A DNA stretch of 45,851 nucleotides from contig PKWL01000071.1 of NCBI GenBank assembly GCA_003133225.1, forward strand, positions 1 through 45,851, in the 5' to 3' direction. This DNA comes from Janthinobacterium sp. GTDB taxonomy: Bacteria; Pseudomonadota; Gammaproteobacteria; Burkholderiales; Burkholderiaceae_D. The translations under genes were made by a program, and so were the position numbers. Position 1 is the stretch's first letter, and every line of letters begins with the position of its first letter. This document shows, piece by piece, positions 1 to 9,474 of this stretch. The notes below the pieces were generated by a model. It was not told the DNA's origin and did not search any database. It saw only the letters and a list, made by a program, of their open reading frames with translations.

Positions 1-61
1 AGAATTCCTTTTTGGTGGGGGTAAAAGCGCAGGCTGGCGAAGGATAAGTCCGTCGCCATCA

Positions 62-111
62 AAGATGCATTCTATCTACATCGTTTATAACATGCAAGTT
101 AAATGCATATT
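62..111 (+). promoter_or_regulatory. Probable NsrR operator upstream of nsrR
   Basis: Positions 89-99 (AACATGCAAGT), a single T at 100 and positions 101-111 (AAATGCATATT) form an 11-1-11 dyad. It resembles the enterobacterial NsrR consensus AANATGCATTT-n-AAATGCATNTT, with the right half nearly exact and the left half weaker. A further half-site, AAGATGCATTC, sits at 62-72. The site lies 109 bases before the nsrR start, so autoregulation is the simplest reading. The consensus is from memory of the family; binding is inferred. Confidence 0.55.
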
Positions 112-219
112 TACGAGGCATTCTTTTTGCAGATTGCTCATAACCCTATTACACTGGGCGCTTTACTAACTAGGATCCCGAAGCGCCCCTGCCACGTTAT
201 CACCGGGATTTGATACGCT

Positions 220-696
220 ATGAGATTAACGGCCTACACCGACTACACGCTGCGCACCTTGATGTACCTGGGCCTGAACCGGGACCGGCTGGCGACGATC
301 AAGGACATCGCCGAGCTGCACGGCATCTCGAAGAACCATTTGATGAAAGTGGTGCATCAACTGGGCCTGTCGGGCATGGTCCAGACCGTTCGCGGTCGCA
401 ACGGCGGCCTTAAACTCAACCAAGACCCGGCACAGATCAACCTCGGCGCCGTCGTACGCAAAACCGAAACCGATTTTTTCATGGCTGAATGCTTTGACCG
501 AACAAAAAACGCCTGTGTGTATTCGCCAAACTGCGCCCTAAAAGGGGTCTTGAGTTCTGCCACGGCAGCCTACTTGGAGGTGCTCGATGGTGTCACGCTT
601 GCCAATCTCTTGAATGCCGATGGCGGACACGTCAGTCGAAACGGGGTCGCAAGTCCGATTAGCATGGGTTTGGCTACAAAAGAAAAAAAACGGTGA
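220..696 (+). CDS. nsrR: Rrf2-family nitric-oxide-sensing repressor NsrR
   Basis: This 158-residue protein matches NsrR along its length. The N-terminal winged helix (residues 1-65) carries the family pattern around DYTLR, HGISKNHLMKVV and VRGRNGGLKL. Three cysteines at 91, 99 and 105 are placed like the iron-sulfur ligands of NsrR. NsrR proteins bind an Fe-S cluster, lose DNA binding when it is nitrosylated, and so derepress NO-detoxification genes such as hmp or norB. No such target gene is visible here; one could lie left of the window. The ATG at 220 is used because the first residues MRLTAYTDY align with the family start; the ribosome-binding site is weak. The last 20 residues are longer than in E. 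coli NsrR. An operator-like dyad lies upstream, suggesting autoregulation. IscR is less likely given the sequence and cysteine spacing. Confidence 0.88.
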   Translation: MRLTAYTDYTLRTLMYLGLNRDRLATIKDIAELHGISKNHLMKVVHQLGLSGMVQTVRGRNGGLKLNQDPAQINLGAVVRKTETDFFMAECFDRTKNACVYSPNCALKGVLSSATAAYLEVLDGVTLANLLNADGGHVSRNGVASPISMGLATKEKKR

Positions 697-1494
697 CAGA
701 GTCAGTTCCGTCGCAGTGCCACCTGGCGACCGAGAATTCGACCGGCAGGTGGCACACGGCCTATCCGCGTGACGTCCGAAGCCGCGATGAAAGGCTAGGG
801 ACGAGTCCTTGCCCTCTTGATTTCGATCAAAAAAGCGCCGTACTGACCCATGCCAAAATGCAAGCGCCTCGATGCTTGTGCTGTCCCTAGTGCTTGTACT
901 GTAATGTGGAAGCGGGCGGGCTTTTGGATGCGAACGATTCGATTGCGGCCCGGTGCGTACTACCGGGAGTAGCAGCGGCGGCGCTCGCCAAATCCAAGGC
1001 CGGGGGGGGTGGGATGGCTGTGACATCAGCGGCGTTTAACGCCGGTTCTGGCATTCCAGCGCGCTCCATACCTGAGTACGGCAACAATGTGCTGCCCCTG
1101 TCTTGGTCCGGCGTCCCCAATAACATCCTCAGCCTGGCACAGATCATCGATGACCTTGACGCGCCCGACCCGCGCCGCGGCGCACCTGGGTCCATTGGGT
1201 ACTCTACAACATCCGGCCTGACGCCGGCGGTCCCGCAAAACGCAGATTTTTCCTTACGGCACGTGGAAAGGCATGAATGACCGGCAGCGCGGGCTACAGT
1301 GGCACTTGCCCGATCTCGGCCAGCCCATCCAGCAACTCAAACGGACGACGCAGCAGCTGTGCTGGCGCGCCACGTTTCAGCGCAACTGAAAAAGCCGACG
1401 AAGTGAACAACATGCGCGCCCGACGCCGGGCCACCTAAAGGCGCAGGCGCCCTGGAACTTCCCCGATCGTTTTGCGCACCAAAGCCAAATCAAA
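697..1494. other. Intergenic region with no clear gene
   Basis: About 800 bases between nsrR and the convergent phnA-like gene. Open frames on both strands overlap each other and match nothing I recognise. The most coding-like piece is a plus-strand frame of 38 residues from ATG 1273 to stop 1387-1389 (starting MNDRQRGLQWHLPDL), which stays open upstream without a start back to a stop near 1219. It looks like a fragment of a decayed gene, not a working one. No terminator with a clear T-run was found. Confidence 0.4.
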
Positions 1495-1839
1495 TCACAC
1501 CTTCTTAACAAACTCCGATTTCAAACTCATGGCCCCGAAGCCATCAATTTTGCAGTCAATATCGTGGTCGCTATCGACCAGGCGAATGTTTCTGACCTTG
1601 GTCCCCATTTTGACAACTCCGGCGGAGCCTTTCAACTTTAAATCCTTGATGACCGTGACGGTATCGCCGTCCTGCAATACATTGCCGGCCGAGTCGCGGT
1701 AGACTTTGTTGCCCTCTTCAACTGACTCGGCGCCAGCGTGCACATTCCACTCATGGGCACACTCGGGGCAAATGTACAGGCTGCCATCTTCGTAAGTAAA
1801 TTCGGAATTGCATTTCGGGCATGGTGGTAAAGCGCTCAT
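1495..1839 (-). CDS. yjdM: PhnA/YjdM-family zinc-ribbon protein
   Basis: A 114-residue protein matching the YjdM (formerly PhnA) family. An N-terminal zinc ribbon has two cysteine pairs, CPKC at residues 7-10 and CPEC at 24-27. It is followed by the typical C-terminal beta domain with [16 protein letters not shown] and a [14 protein letters not shown] segment. Length is normal for the family. E. coli YjdM was once called alkylphosphonate uptake protein, but it is not part of the phosphonate pathway and its function is unsettled. The start ATG at 1839 follows an AAGGACA sequence. The gene stands alone; no phn genes are nearby, so a phosphonate role is not supported by context. Confidence 0.88.
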   Translation of the reverse strand: MSALPPCPKCNSEFTYEDGSLYICPECAHEWNVHAGAESVEEGNKVYRDSAGNVLQDGDTVTVIKDLKLKGSAGVVKMGTKVRNIRLVDSDHDIDCKIDGFGAMSLKSEFVKKV

Positions 1840-2210
1840 GATGTTGTCCTTATGGGAAAGGCCATCGCCTTAAAAAAGAAGGCAGTATAGCGCGTGCCAG
1901 ATGTAACGAGGATGAACGGCGCCAAACTTATGTGCCACGGCCAGCGCGCGGCGCGCTGCAAGTGGAGCCAAGCTTCGATGAGCGCCATCGGGCGCCCTAT
2001 GTTGCCTGCATTGTTGCCATCGATGCCCACGGTCGCGTTCGAACTTGCCAAAATCCGACCATCAGCGTGATGTCGCCGAGTCGACGCAAGGAGAGCGCCG
2101 AAATTCGGCAACGCGAGCGATCATAGCTGCGACTCCCGAATTAAGGAACAAACCGTCGGGGCGCCGCCAGCGCCTTGCCGTTCCGCCCCGCCGTCCGCAT
2201 ATGCCGTTGT
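1840..2210. other. Intergenic region, nothing recognised
   Basis: The 370 bases between the divergent yjdM and lhr genes hold only short overlapping open frames on both strands. No hairpin followed by a T-run and no clear paired promoter hexamers were found. Promoters for the flanking genes are expected here but I cannot assign them. Confidence 0.35.
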
Positions 2211-5200
2211 ATGACTACTTCGCCTGTCACCGCCGCCACTTGGCACGACTTCCACCCGGCCGTTGCGGCCTGGTTCTGCGGCACTTTCACCACGGCAACG
2301 GAAGCGCAACAGCGCGCCTGGCCCTTGATCCGTAGCGGGCGATCGACACTGGTTGCGGCACCGACCGGGTCAGGCAAGACGCTGGCTGTTTTTTTGGCGG
2401 CGATCGACGAACTGGTCCGCGAAGGCATGGCATGTGGAGGGGTACTGCCAGACGCGACCAGCGTACTCTACGTTTCGCCGCTGAAAGCCCTGTCCAACGA
2501 CATTCGTGCCAATCTCCTGGCCCCCCTTGAAGGCATTGCGCGCGAACTAGCCCGTATGGGCCTACCCGACCCTGGCATCCGCGCCGCCGTACGCACTGGC
2601 GATACCACGCCCTACGAGCGGCAGGTGATGCGCAAGCGGGCGCCACACATCTTGGTTACCACCCCCGAATCCCTATATGTGCTGCTCGGGTCCGACAGCG
2701 GGCGCACCATGCTAGCCAGCACCCGCACCGTTATCATTGACGAAATTCATGCCGTGGCTGGCAGCAAGCGAGGCAGCCATCTTGCCCTCAGCCTTGAACG
2801 TCTAGATGCTCTATGTGCCGCTCGACCCACTCGCGTCGGCCTGTCGGCGACCCAGAAGCCGCTGGCGGCGGTTGCGCGCTTTCTTGTCGGACACGCCGCA
2901 AACGCCGCCTGCGCCATCGTCGACGTCGGTCATAGCCGCAGGCGCGATCTCGCCCTCGAACTGCCCCCGGTACCGCTCGAAGCGATCATGGCCAACGATG
3001 TTTGGGAGCAAGTCTATGACAAGATGGCGGCACTGACGGCGCAGCACCGGACGACACTCGTATTCGTCAATTCGCGGCGCATGGCCGAGCGCGCGGCGCG
3101 CCATCTGTCCGACCGGCTCGGCCATGCAGCCGTCGCCGCGCATCACGGCAGTCTTGCCAAGGAGGTCCGGGTCGACGCCGAACAACGCCTCAAGCGCGGT
3201 GAACTGCGGGTGTTGGTCGCTACCGCCTCGCTCGAGCTCGGCATCGATATCGGCGACGTCGATCTCGTTTGCCAAATTGGCTCGCCCCGCACTATAGCCA
3301 CCTTCTTGCAACGCGTGGGCCGTTCCGGCCACCACATCGGCGGCATGCCCAAGGGCCGCCTTTTCCCCACCTCGCGCGACGACCTGGTCGAATGCACGGC
3401 CCTCCTCGATTGCGTCCGGCGCGGCGAACTTGATGCGCTGCGCATCCCGCGCGCCCCGATGGACGTCCTGGCTCAGCAAATTGTGGCCGAGGTCGCCTGC
3501 CAAGAGTGGAGCGAAGACGCCTTGTTCGCTCTGGTCCGCCGCGCCGAACCGTACGCGACGCTGGAGCGTGAGCGCTTTGATGCGGTTCTACGCATGCTAG
3601 CGGAAGGGTATGCCAGCCGCAATGGTGTGCGCGGATCCTATATCCACCGCGACATGGTGGCCGGCACGCTACGCGGGCGCCGCGGCAGCAAGTTAACGGC
3701 GGTCATGTCCGGCGGCACCATTCCGGACAATGCCGACTACTCGGTGATGCTAGAACCGCAAGGACAGGTCATCGGCACCGTCAACGAGGACTTCATCGTC
3801 GAAAGTCTAGCGGGCGACGTTTTCCAGTTGGGCAATACGTCTTATCGCATACTAAAAATAGAGACCGGGCGCGTACGCGTCGAGGATGCGCATGGCGCCG
3901 CGCCCAATATCCCGTTTTGGCTGGGCGAGGCGCCTGGCCGCAGCGACGAGCTGTCGGCCGGTGTCGCGCGCTTGCGCAGGCAGATCGACCAACAGCTGTC
4001 AGCCCCCGGCGGCATCCTGGCCGCGCCGACTAAGCGCGACAGACAAGATGCCCTCGCCTTGCCCAGCCCGGCGCCTGACTTGAAAGGCGCCATCGACTGG
4101 CTGGTCAATGTCGTTCAGATCGACGCCGAAGCGGCACGCCAGATCGTTGACTATTTGGCCCGCGCCCGCGCCGCGCTGGGCGCGCTTCCGACGCAAGACT
4201 GCCTGGTGATGGAACGTTTCTTCGATGAGTCGGGCGGCATGCAACTGGTGCTGCATTCGCCATTTGGCAGCCGCCTCAATCGCGCTTGGGGCTTGGCTTT
4301 GCGCAAACGCTTTTGCCGCACCTTTAATTTCGAGCTGCAGGCCGCCGCCACCGAAGACGCGATCGTACTGTCGTTATCGACCAGCCACAGTTTCGCGCTC
4401 GGCGACGTCTGGCGCTACTTACACTCCGCCAATGCAGAGCATCTGCTAATCCAGGCCGTGCTCGACGCACCTCTTTTCAAGGCGCGCTGGCGTTGGAATG
4501 CGACAACCGCCTTGGCCCTGCCGCGCTACAGCGGCGCACGCAAAGTGCCGCCCCAATTGCAGCGGATGAAAAGCGACGATTTGCTGGCGGCCGTTTTCCC
4601 AGATCAGGCGGCCTGCCTGGAGAACGTCGTCGGCGAACGCGAACTGCCCAGCCACCCGTTGGTCGAACAAACTGTTGACGACTGCCTGCATGAAGCGATG
4701 GACAGCACGGGCTGGCTGGCGCTGCTTAAGCGAATCGAGCATGGCCAGTTAACGCTCATAGCGCGCGACTTGCCAGCGCCGTCGCCGCTGGCAATGGAGA
4801 TTCTCAATGCGCGCCCCTACACCTTCCTCGACGATGCGCCGATAGAGGAGCGCCGCACCCGGGCCGTGCTCAGCCGTCGCTGGAGCGAGCCCGCTTCAGG
4901 CGACGACTTGAGCGCGCTCGACGGCGAGGCGATCAGCAGCGTAGGCCAGGAAGCGTGGCCGCGTGTGCACAGTGCCGACGAAATGCACGAAGCGCTGATG
5001 AGCTTGGCCTGCGTGACAAAGGCCGAGGCCTGCGCGCATGACGGTTGGCCCGGCTGGCTGGACGCTCTGGCGCAAAGTGGCCGGGCCAGCCGTCTGCAAA
5101 GCGGTAAGGACACTCTTTTATGGGTGCCGCTGGAACGTCTGCCTTGCCTGCAAGCGGCCTACCCGCAGGCCGCCTTCACCCCGGCGTTGACAGCACCTGA

Positions 5201-6602
5201 AAGCTGCCGCAGCAACTGGGAGCGGGACGAGGCCATCGTCGAGATAGTACGGGCCAGGTTGACGGCCTTTGGGCCGCAGCCGCTCTCTGGCATCGCGCGC
5301 GATCTTGGACTGCCGGCGCTCAGCGTGGCCACCGCGCTCGCCCACCTGGAAACAGAAGGGTGTGTCATGCGTGGCCACTTCACGCCTGGCAGCGCGTCTG
5401 AAGAATGGTGCGAGCGACACTTGCTAGCGCGCATCCACCGCCGCACGATCCAGCGCCTGCGCCGCGAAATCGATCCGGTCGAAGCGCGCGACTTTATGCG
5501 TTTTTTGTTCGATTGGCAACATTTGGCACCGGGTACACGGCTGCAAGGACGCAGCGCGTTGCCGGAAATCGTCGCCCAGCTGGAAGGATTTGAAGCGGCC
5601 GCCGGCGCATGGGAAAGCGCCCTACTTCCGGCCCGGCTCGGCGATTATTCCGCACCGATTTTGGATGACTTGTGCCGCGCTGGCAAGGTCGTCTGGACCC
5701 GCTTTGGCGCGCCGCAGCGGTCGGCCGGCGCGCCCGTGGCAAGCACGCCCATCGTGCTGTTGCCGCGGCGCCACCTCGGCCTCTGGCAAGCCTTGCCCAA
5801 TCTGGACCGGCAAGCCGACCTATCGGCTCGCGCCCAACGCGTGCTCGCCGCCTTGCTGCGTGAGGGCGCGCTGTTCTTCGATGAACTGGTCAGCGCTGCC
5901 CGTTTGCTGCCAGTCGAACTGGAAAATGCTTTGGGCGAACTGGTCGCGACCGGCCTTGTCAATGCCGACAGCTTTGCCGGCCTGCGCGCGTTGCTTTTGC
6001 CGGCCGCCAGACGGGCCCGCCATGGCAGGCGCCGGCATGTGAGTCGGGCCGTGCCCGCCATGGACGAGGCTGGCCGCTGGGCTCCGGTGCGCCGGGGCGA
6101 GGCGGGCTCTAAAGCCGATCCTGGCCAGACGCAGCGAACCAATTCGCAAACCCTAGAACATATCGCGCTGGTCTTGCTGCGCCGCTACGGTGTCGTATTT
6201 TGGCGCCTGTTGGAGCGAGAGCCAAGCTGGCTGCCGTCATGGCGCGAACTGCTGCCGGTCTTGCAGCGCCTGGAAGCGCGCGGGGATCTACGCGGCGGGC
6301 GTTTTGTCGCCGGCTTGGCCGGTGAACAATTCGCCTTGCCTGAAGCGATTCCGCTCTTGCGCGAAATCCGCAAGAGGCCCGCCGACGGCAGCCTGATCTG
6401 TATCTCGGGGGTCGATCCCCTCAACTTGTCCGGCACCCTTTTGCCGGGCGAGAAAATTCCCGCGCTGGCCAACAACCGCGTGTTGTTTCGTGACGGCTTG
6501 CCAGTCGCAGCGATGATTGCGGGCAAGCCTCGTTATCTGGTCCCTGAGGCGCAAGACAATGCGTCGATGCGCGCCGCGCTGGTCAAGCGGCGAGAAGCAT
6601 AA
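2211..6602 (+). CDS. lhr: Lhr-family ATP-dependent helicase (large, ~1463 aa)
   Basis: A very large superfamily 2 helicase of the Lhr family (E. coli Lhr is about 1540 residues). Numbered from ATG 2211, Walker A APTGSGKT is at 50-57, DEIH at 177-180, motif III GLSAT at 210-214, and motif VI QRVGRSGH at 367-374. After the two RecA domains come the Lhr winged-helix and core region, then a long C-terminal part that includes further winged-helix-like segments, as in Lhr-Core plus Lhr-CTD proteins. Lhr translocates 3' to 5' on single-stranded DNA and unwinds RNA:DNA hybrids; it is linked to DNA repair. The frame is open to a TTG at 2175, but the ATG at 2211 gives the better N-terminus because the next 11 codons upstream are low quality and neither start has a strong ribosome-binding site. 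It appears to be a single-gene transcription unit. Confidence 0.93.
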   Translation: MTTSPVTAATWHDFHPAVAAWFCGTFTTATEAQQRAWPLIRSGRSTLVAAPTGSGKTLAVFLAAIDELVREGMACGGVLPDATSVLYVSPLKALSNDIRANLLAPLEGIARELARMGLPDPGIRAAVRTGDTTPYERQVMRKRAPHILVTTPESLYVLLGSDSGRTMLASTRTVIIDEIHAVAGSKRGSHLALSLERLDALCAARPTRVGLSATQKPLAAVARFLVGHAANAACAIVDVGHSRRRDLALELPPVPLEAIMANDVWEQVYDKMAALTAQHRTTLVFVNSRRMAERAARHLSDRLGHAAVAAHHGSLAKEVRVDAEQRLKRGELRVLVATASLELGIDIGDVDLVCQIGSPRTIATFLQRVGRSGHHIGGMPKGRLFPTSRDDLVECTALLDCVRRGELDALRIPRAPMDVLAQQIVAEVACQEWSEDALFALVRRAEPYATLERERFDAVLRMLAEGYASRNGVRGSYIHRDMVAGTLRGRRGSKLTAVMSGGTIPDNADYSVMLEPQGQVIGTVNEDFIVESLAGDVFQLGNTSYRILKIETGRVRVEDAHGAAPNIPFWLGEAPGRSDELSAGVARLRRQIDQQLSAPGGILAAPTKRDRQDALALPSPAPDLKGAIDWLVNVVQIDAEAARQIVDYLARARAALGALPTQDCLVMERFFDESGGMQLVLHSPFGSRLNRAWGLALRKRFCRTFNFELQAAATEDAIVLSLSTSHSFALGDVWRYLHSANAEHLLIQAVLDAPLFKARWRWNATTALALPRYSGARKVPPQLQRMKSDDLLAAVFPDQAACLENVVGERELPSHPLVEQTVDDCLHEAMDSTGWLALLKRIEHGQLTLIARDLPAPSPLAMEILNARPYTFLDDAPIEERRTRAVLSRRWSEPASGDDLSALDGEAISSVGQEAWPRVHSADEMHEALMSLACVTKAEACAHDGWPGWLDALAQSGRASRLQSGKDTLLWVPLERLPCLQAAYPQAAFTPALTAPESCRSNWERDEAIVEIVRARLTAFGPQPLSGIARDLGLPALSVATALAHLETEGCVMRGHFTPGSASEEWCERHLLARIHRRTIQRLRREIDPVEARDFMRFLFDWQHLAPGTRLQGRSALPEIVAQLEGFEAAAGAWESALLPARLGDYSAPILDDLCRAGKVVWTRFGAPQRSAGAPVASTPIVLLPRRHLGLWQALPNLDRQADLSARAQRVLAALLREGALFFDELVSAARLLPVELENALGELVATGLVNADSFAGLRALLLPAARRARHGRRRHVSRAVPAMDEAGRWAPVRRGEAGSKADPGQTQRTNSQTLEHIALVLLRRYGVVFWRLLEREPSWLPSWRELLPVLQRLEARGDLRGGRFVAGLAGEQFALPEAIPLLREIRKRPADGSLICISGVDPLNLSGTLLPGEKIPALANNRVLFRDGLPVAAMIAGKPRYLVPEAQDNASMRAALVKRREA

Positions 6603-6786
6603 CGAGACTCCGCGCGTTGGGTGGGCCACGCCTTTGCACAACGACGCGCGCATGGGTTGTTGCTATGGGCCTGCCACAGTATTGGCCAGAACCCAAAATG
6701 GGCGCACGAAGAGATGGGGGTAAAAATTGCCTGCGCTCGTGGCATGCCTTTTTGATGCGCCGGCCCCGCGCTCATCCCAATTGGGA

Positions 6787-6816
6787 ATGACAATTTTGTT
6801 CGATATGGACTAGAAT
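6787..6816 (+). promoter_or_regulatory. Sigma-70-like promoter of ppk1
   Basis: ATGACA at 6787-6792 and TAGAAT at 6811-6816 are separated by 18 bases, each one mismatch from TTGACA and TATAAT. The expected start of transcription is about 20 bases before the ppk1 ATG, giving a short leader. No obvious Pho box was seen. Assigned by inspection only. Confidence 0.5.
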
Positions 6817-6839
6817 CAATAATTTTCAAAGAATTTTAC

Positions 6840-8927
6840 ATGACCGCTGACATCCAGGAAAAAACAAGCTCGAACATCTTTCTCGATCGTGAGTTGTCCC
6901 AGTTGATGTTCAACCGGCGCGTCATGGCGCAAGCCGAAGATAAGAATATTTCTGTTTTGGAACGATTGCGCTATCTATGCATTGTTAGCAGTAACCTAGA
7001 CGAGTTTTTCGAGGTCCGGGTCGCCAGTTTGCTGGCCGCCGCCAGCGCCGATGGCGCACTGTCCGAACATCCGGCCCTGGTCGCCACGCTGGCGCGCATC
7101 AGCACTGAATGCCACCTTCTGGTCAAACAGCAATATGAAATACTGAACGGTGACGTGTTGCCCCATCTTCGCCAAAAAGGCGTCCATCTGGTGCGCCACA
7201 ACGAACGAAACGAAGCGCAGCAGGCCTGGGTTAAGGAATATTTTGAACGAGAAGTGCGCCCGCTGCTAACGCCGATTGGTCTCGACCCAGCCCATCCGTT
7301 CCCGCAGGTGATCAACAAGAGTTTGAATTTTGTCGTCTCCCTGACCGGCAAGGATGCTTTCGGGCGCGGCACGGCAATCGCCATCCTCAAGGCGCCGCGG
7401 GTGTTGCCGCGCGTCATACGTCTGCCGGATCATCTGTCAAAATCCGGGGTGTCGTTTTGTCTTTTGTCCTCGGTCATCCATGCCCATATCGGCGATCTGT
7501 TCACGGGGCGCGAGGTGATTGCCTATTCGCAGTTCCGGGTCACCCGCGACAGCGATTTGTGGGTCGACGAAGACGAAGTGAAGAATCTGCGCCAAGCCTT
7601 GAAGGGCGAACTGGTGGGACGCCAGTTCGGCACCTCGGTCCGACTCGAAGTGGCCAAAAACTGTTCGCCCGAGTTGCGCCAGTTCTTGCTCGACCAGTTT
7701 GCGCTGGACCAGAGCCGGCTGTACGCTGTGGACGGCCCCGTCAATCTAGTGCGCCTGACCCAACTGATCGATCATGTGAGTCAGCCTGGGCTCTTTTTTC
7801 CTTTGTTTTTCCCGGGCCTACCGCAAAAGGTCGCCCATGCCGACATTTTTTGCGAGCTTAAAAAGCACGACATCTTGCTGCACCACCCGTTTCAATCGTT
7901 CCAAACCGTGATCGACTTCGTGCGCTGCGCCGCACTCGACCCGAACGTGGTGGCGCTCAAGCAAACCATTTACCGCACCGGCATGAACTCGGACTTGATG
8001 GAGTCGCTCATCATGGCCGCGCGCTTGGGCAAGGAAGTGACCGTGATCGTCGAACTAATGGCACGCTTCGACGAGGAAGCCAACATCAACTGGGCCGACA
8101 AGCTCGAACTGGCCGGCGCGCAAGTAGTGTACGGCGTGGTCGGGCTAAAAACGCACGCCAAAATGGCACTCGTGATCCGGCGCGAAGATGGCTGCCTGCA
8201 CTTTTATGCCCACCTCGGCACGGGCAATTACCATCCCACGACGACCAAGCTGTACACCGACTTTGGCTTACTCACCAGCCGCCAGGACTTGGCAACGGAG
8301 GTAAACGAAGTGTTCATCCATTTAACCAGCCTGACCAAACCGCACACCTTAAATCACCTGTGGCTGGCGCCATTTGCACTGCAAAACGAGATCATCAAGG
8401 CGATCCGCAATGAAGCGAAGATTGCGCGCGCCGGCCGTCCCGGACGGCTCATCGTTAAAGTGAATGCTCTGGTTGACGAGTCAGTGATCCGCGCTCTCTA
8501 CGCCGCCTCCAGGGACGGCGTTAAGATCGATTTGATTGTGCGCGGCGCATGTACGCTAAAGCCGGGCGTGCCCGGTCTGTCAGACAATATCCGGGTCCGC
8601 TCCATCATCGGGCGTTTCCTCGAACATAGCCGGATTTATTATTTCCGCAACGACTTGGCGCACGATGTCTATCTGTCGAGCGCAGATTGGATGAGCCGCA
8701 ACCTGTTCCGCCGAGTGGAAGTGGCGTTTCCCGTGCTGGACCGGGCCTTGAAACGGCGCGTCATTACGGAAGGATTAAATCCCTATCTGAAAGACAATAC
8801 CAATGCTTGGGAACTGACGCCAAACGGCCAATATCAGCGCCGCAAACCGCGCGGAAAACAAGCACTCTTTAGCGCCCAGCAATATCTGATGTTGACTCTT
8901 GGCACATCGGACGCGGCGCTCAGCTAA
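6840..8927 (+). CDS. ppk1: Polyphosphate kinase 1
   Basis: A 695-residue full-length PPK1, which reversibly transfers the ATP gamma-phosphate to inorganic polyphosphate. The N-terminal domain begins with FLDRELSQLMFNRRV (family signature FxNRELSWLxFNxRV). The catalytic core carries KTHAKM with His439, the expected autophosphorylated histidine, and AHLGTGNYHP with His458; both are conserved in the family. The C-terminal phospholipase-D-like half ends with the typical IRVRSIIGRFLEHSRIYYF and YLSSADWMSRNLFRRVE segments. The start at ATG 6840 agrees with family length and follows a promoter-like pair. No ppx (exopolyphosphatase) lies beside it. A CYTH-CHAD gene, whose CHAD domain type is known to associate with polyphosphate, is about 9 kb downstream. 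Confidence 0.96.
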   Translation: MTADIQEKTSSNIFLDRELSQLMFNRRVMAQAEDKNISVLERLRYLCIVSSNLDEFFEVRVASLLAAASADGALSEHPALVATLARISTECHLLVKQQYEILNGDVLPHLRQKGVHLVRHNERNEAQQAWVKEYFEREVRPLLTPIGLDPAHPFPQVINKSLNFVVSLTGKDAFGRGTAIAILKAPRVLPRVIRLPDHLSKSGVSFCLLSSVIHAHIGDLFTGREVIAYSQFRVTRDSDLWVDEDEVKNLRQALKGELVGRQFGTSVRLEVAKNCSPELRQFLLDQFALDQSRLYAVDGPVNLVRLTQLIDHVSQPGLFFPLFFPGLPQKVAHADIFCELKKHDILLHHPFQSFQTVIDFVRCAALDPNVVALKQTIYRTGMNSDLMESLIMAARLGKEVTVIVELMARFDEEANINWADKLELAGAQVVYGVVGLKTHAKMALVIRREDGCLHFYAHLGTGNYHPTTTKLYTDFGLLTSRQDLATEVNEVFIHLTSLTKPHTLNHLWLAPFALQNEIIKAIRNEAKIARAGRPGRLIVKVNALVDESVIRALYAASRDGVKIDLIVRGACTLKPGVPGLSDNIRVRSIIGRFLEHSRIYYFRNDLAHDVYLSSADWMSRNLFRRVEVAFPVLDRALKRRVITEGLNPYLKDNTNAWELTPNGQYQRRKPRGKQALFSAQQYLMLTLGTSDAALS

Positions 8928-9086
8928 TTGCATATAAGGCGAGATCAGCCAGTGCCGTTTTCCACTGAACGCGAAAATCCCGGCTTGGCGTGAAATGCGC
9001 CTTTCCAAACCGACATCGATCTGGCAATTCATCGTTCAAGGCGTGCCGCGCGTCCCCGTCTTGGGGCCCGTCGCACCCGTTTTAGC

Positions 9087-9455
9087 TTAAGCGCCCACGA
9101 GTTTCTTAAAAGTCGCCAAAACGGCATCCCCCTTGAACGGCTTTACGATCCAGCCTTTGATGCCGGCCGCTTTACCGCGCTCTTTCATGATCGGCGAGTT
9201 CTCTGTCGTCAGCATAATGATATTGACCGCGCTATTATTTAACTCGCCGCGAATTTTTTCGGCCATGGTCAGCCCGTCCATATTCGGCATGTTCACATCG
9301 CTGACGACGAGCTTGATGCGAGCGTCGCCCTTGAGCTTTGCCAGCCCGTCGCGCCCGTCCACGGCCAATACCACGTCGAGACCGTTCTTTTTCAGAAAAT
9401 CTCCCACTTCGTTACGAACCGTGCTCGAGTCGTCCACTACCAGAATTTGTGCCAT
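9087..9455 (-). CDS. CheY-like single-domain response regulator
   Basis: A 122-residue stand-alone receiver. The acidic pair D8-D9, phosphoacceptor D53 in VVSDVNMPNMDG, the Thr of MLTTENSP and the Lys of WIVKPFKGD are all intact. The closeness to CheY-type receivers (ILVVDDSSTVRNEV start, IKGWIVKPFKGD) suggests a diffusible phospho-carrier, not a transcription factor; there is no output domain. The ATG at 9455 is chosen because an AAGAGA sequence lies about 6 bases before it and the protein then starts exactly at the receiver fold; the open frame extends 29 codons upstream into the preceding gene without similarity. It is the last gene of a five-gene minus-strand cluster and starts only 19 bases after the CheX-like gene. 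Likely phosphorylated by the CheA-like kinase of the cluster and dephosphorylated by the CheX proteins. Confidence 0.9.
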   Translation of the reverse strand: MAQILVVDDSSTVRNEVGDFLKKNGLDVVLAVDGRDGLAKLKGDARIKLVVSDVNMPNMDGLTMAEKIRGELNNSAVNIIMLTTENSPIMKERGKAAGIKGWIVKPFKGDAVLATFKKLVGA

Positions 9456-9474
9456 GATAATCTCTTGAAAATAA

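Noticed and set aside
894..1280. A 128-residue plus-strand frame and a 102-residue minus-strand frame over the same bases
   Set aside because: Neither has a ribosome-binding site or recognisable sequence, and both overlap; high-G+C DNA yields such mirror frames by chance.
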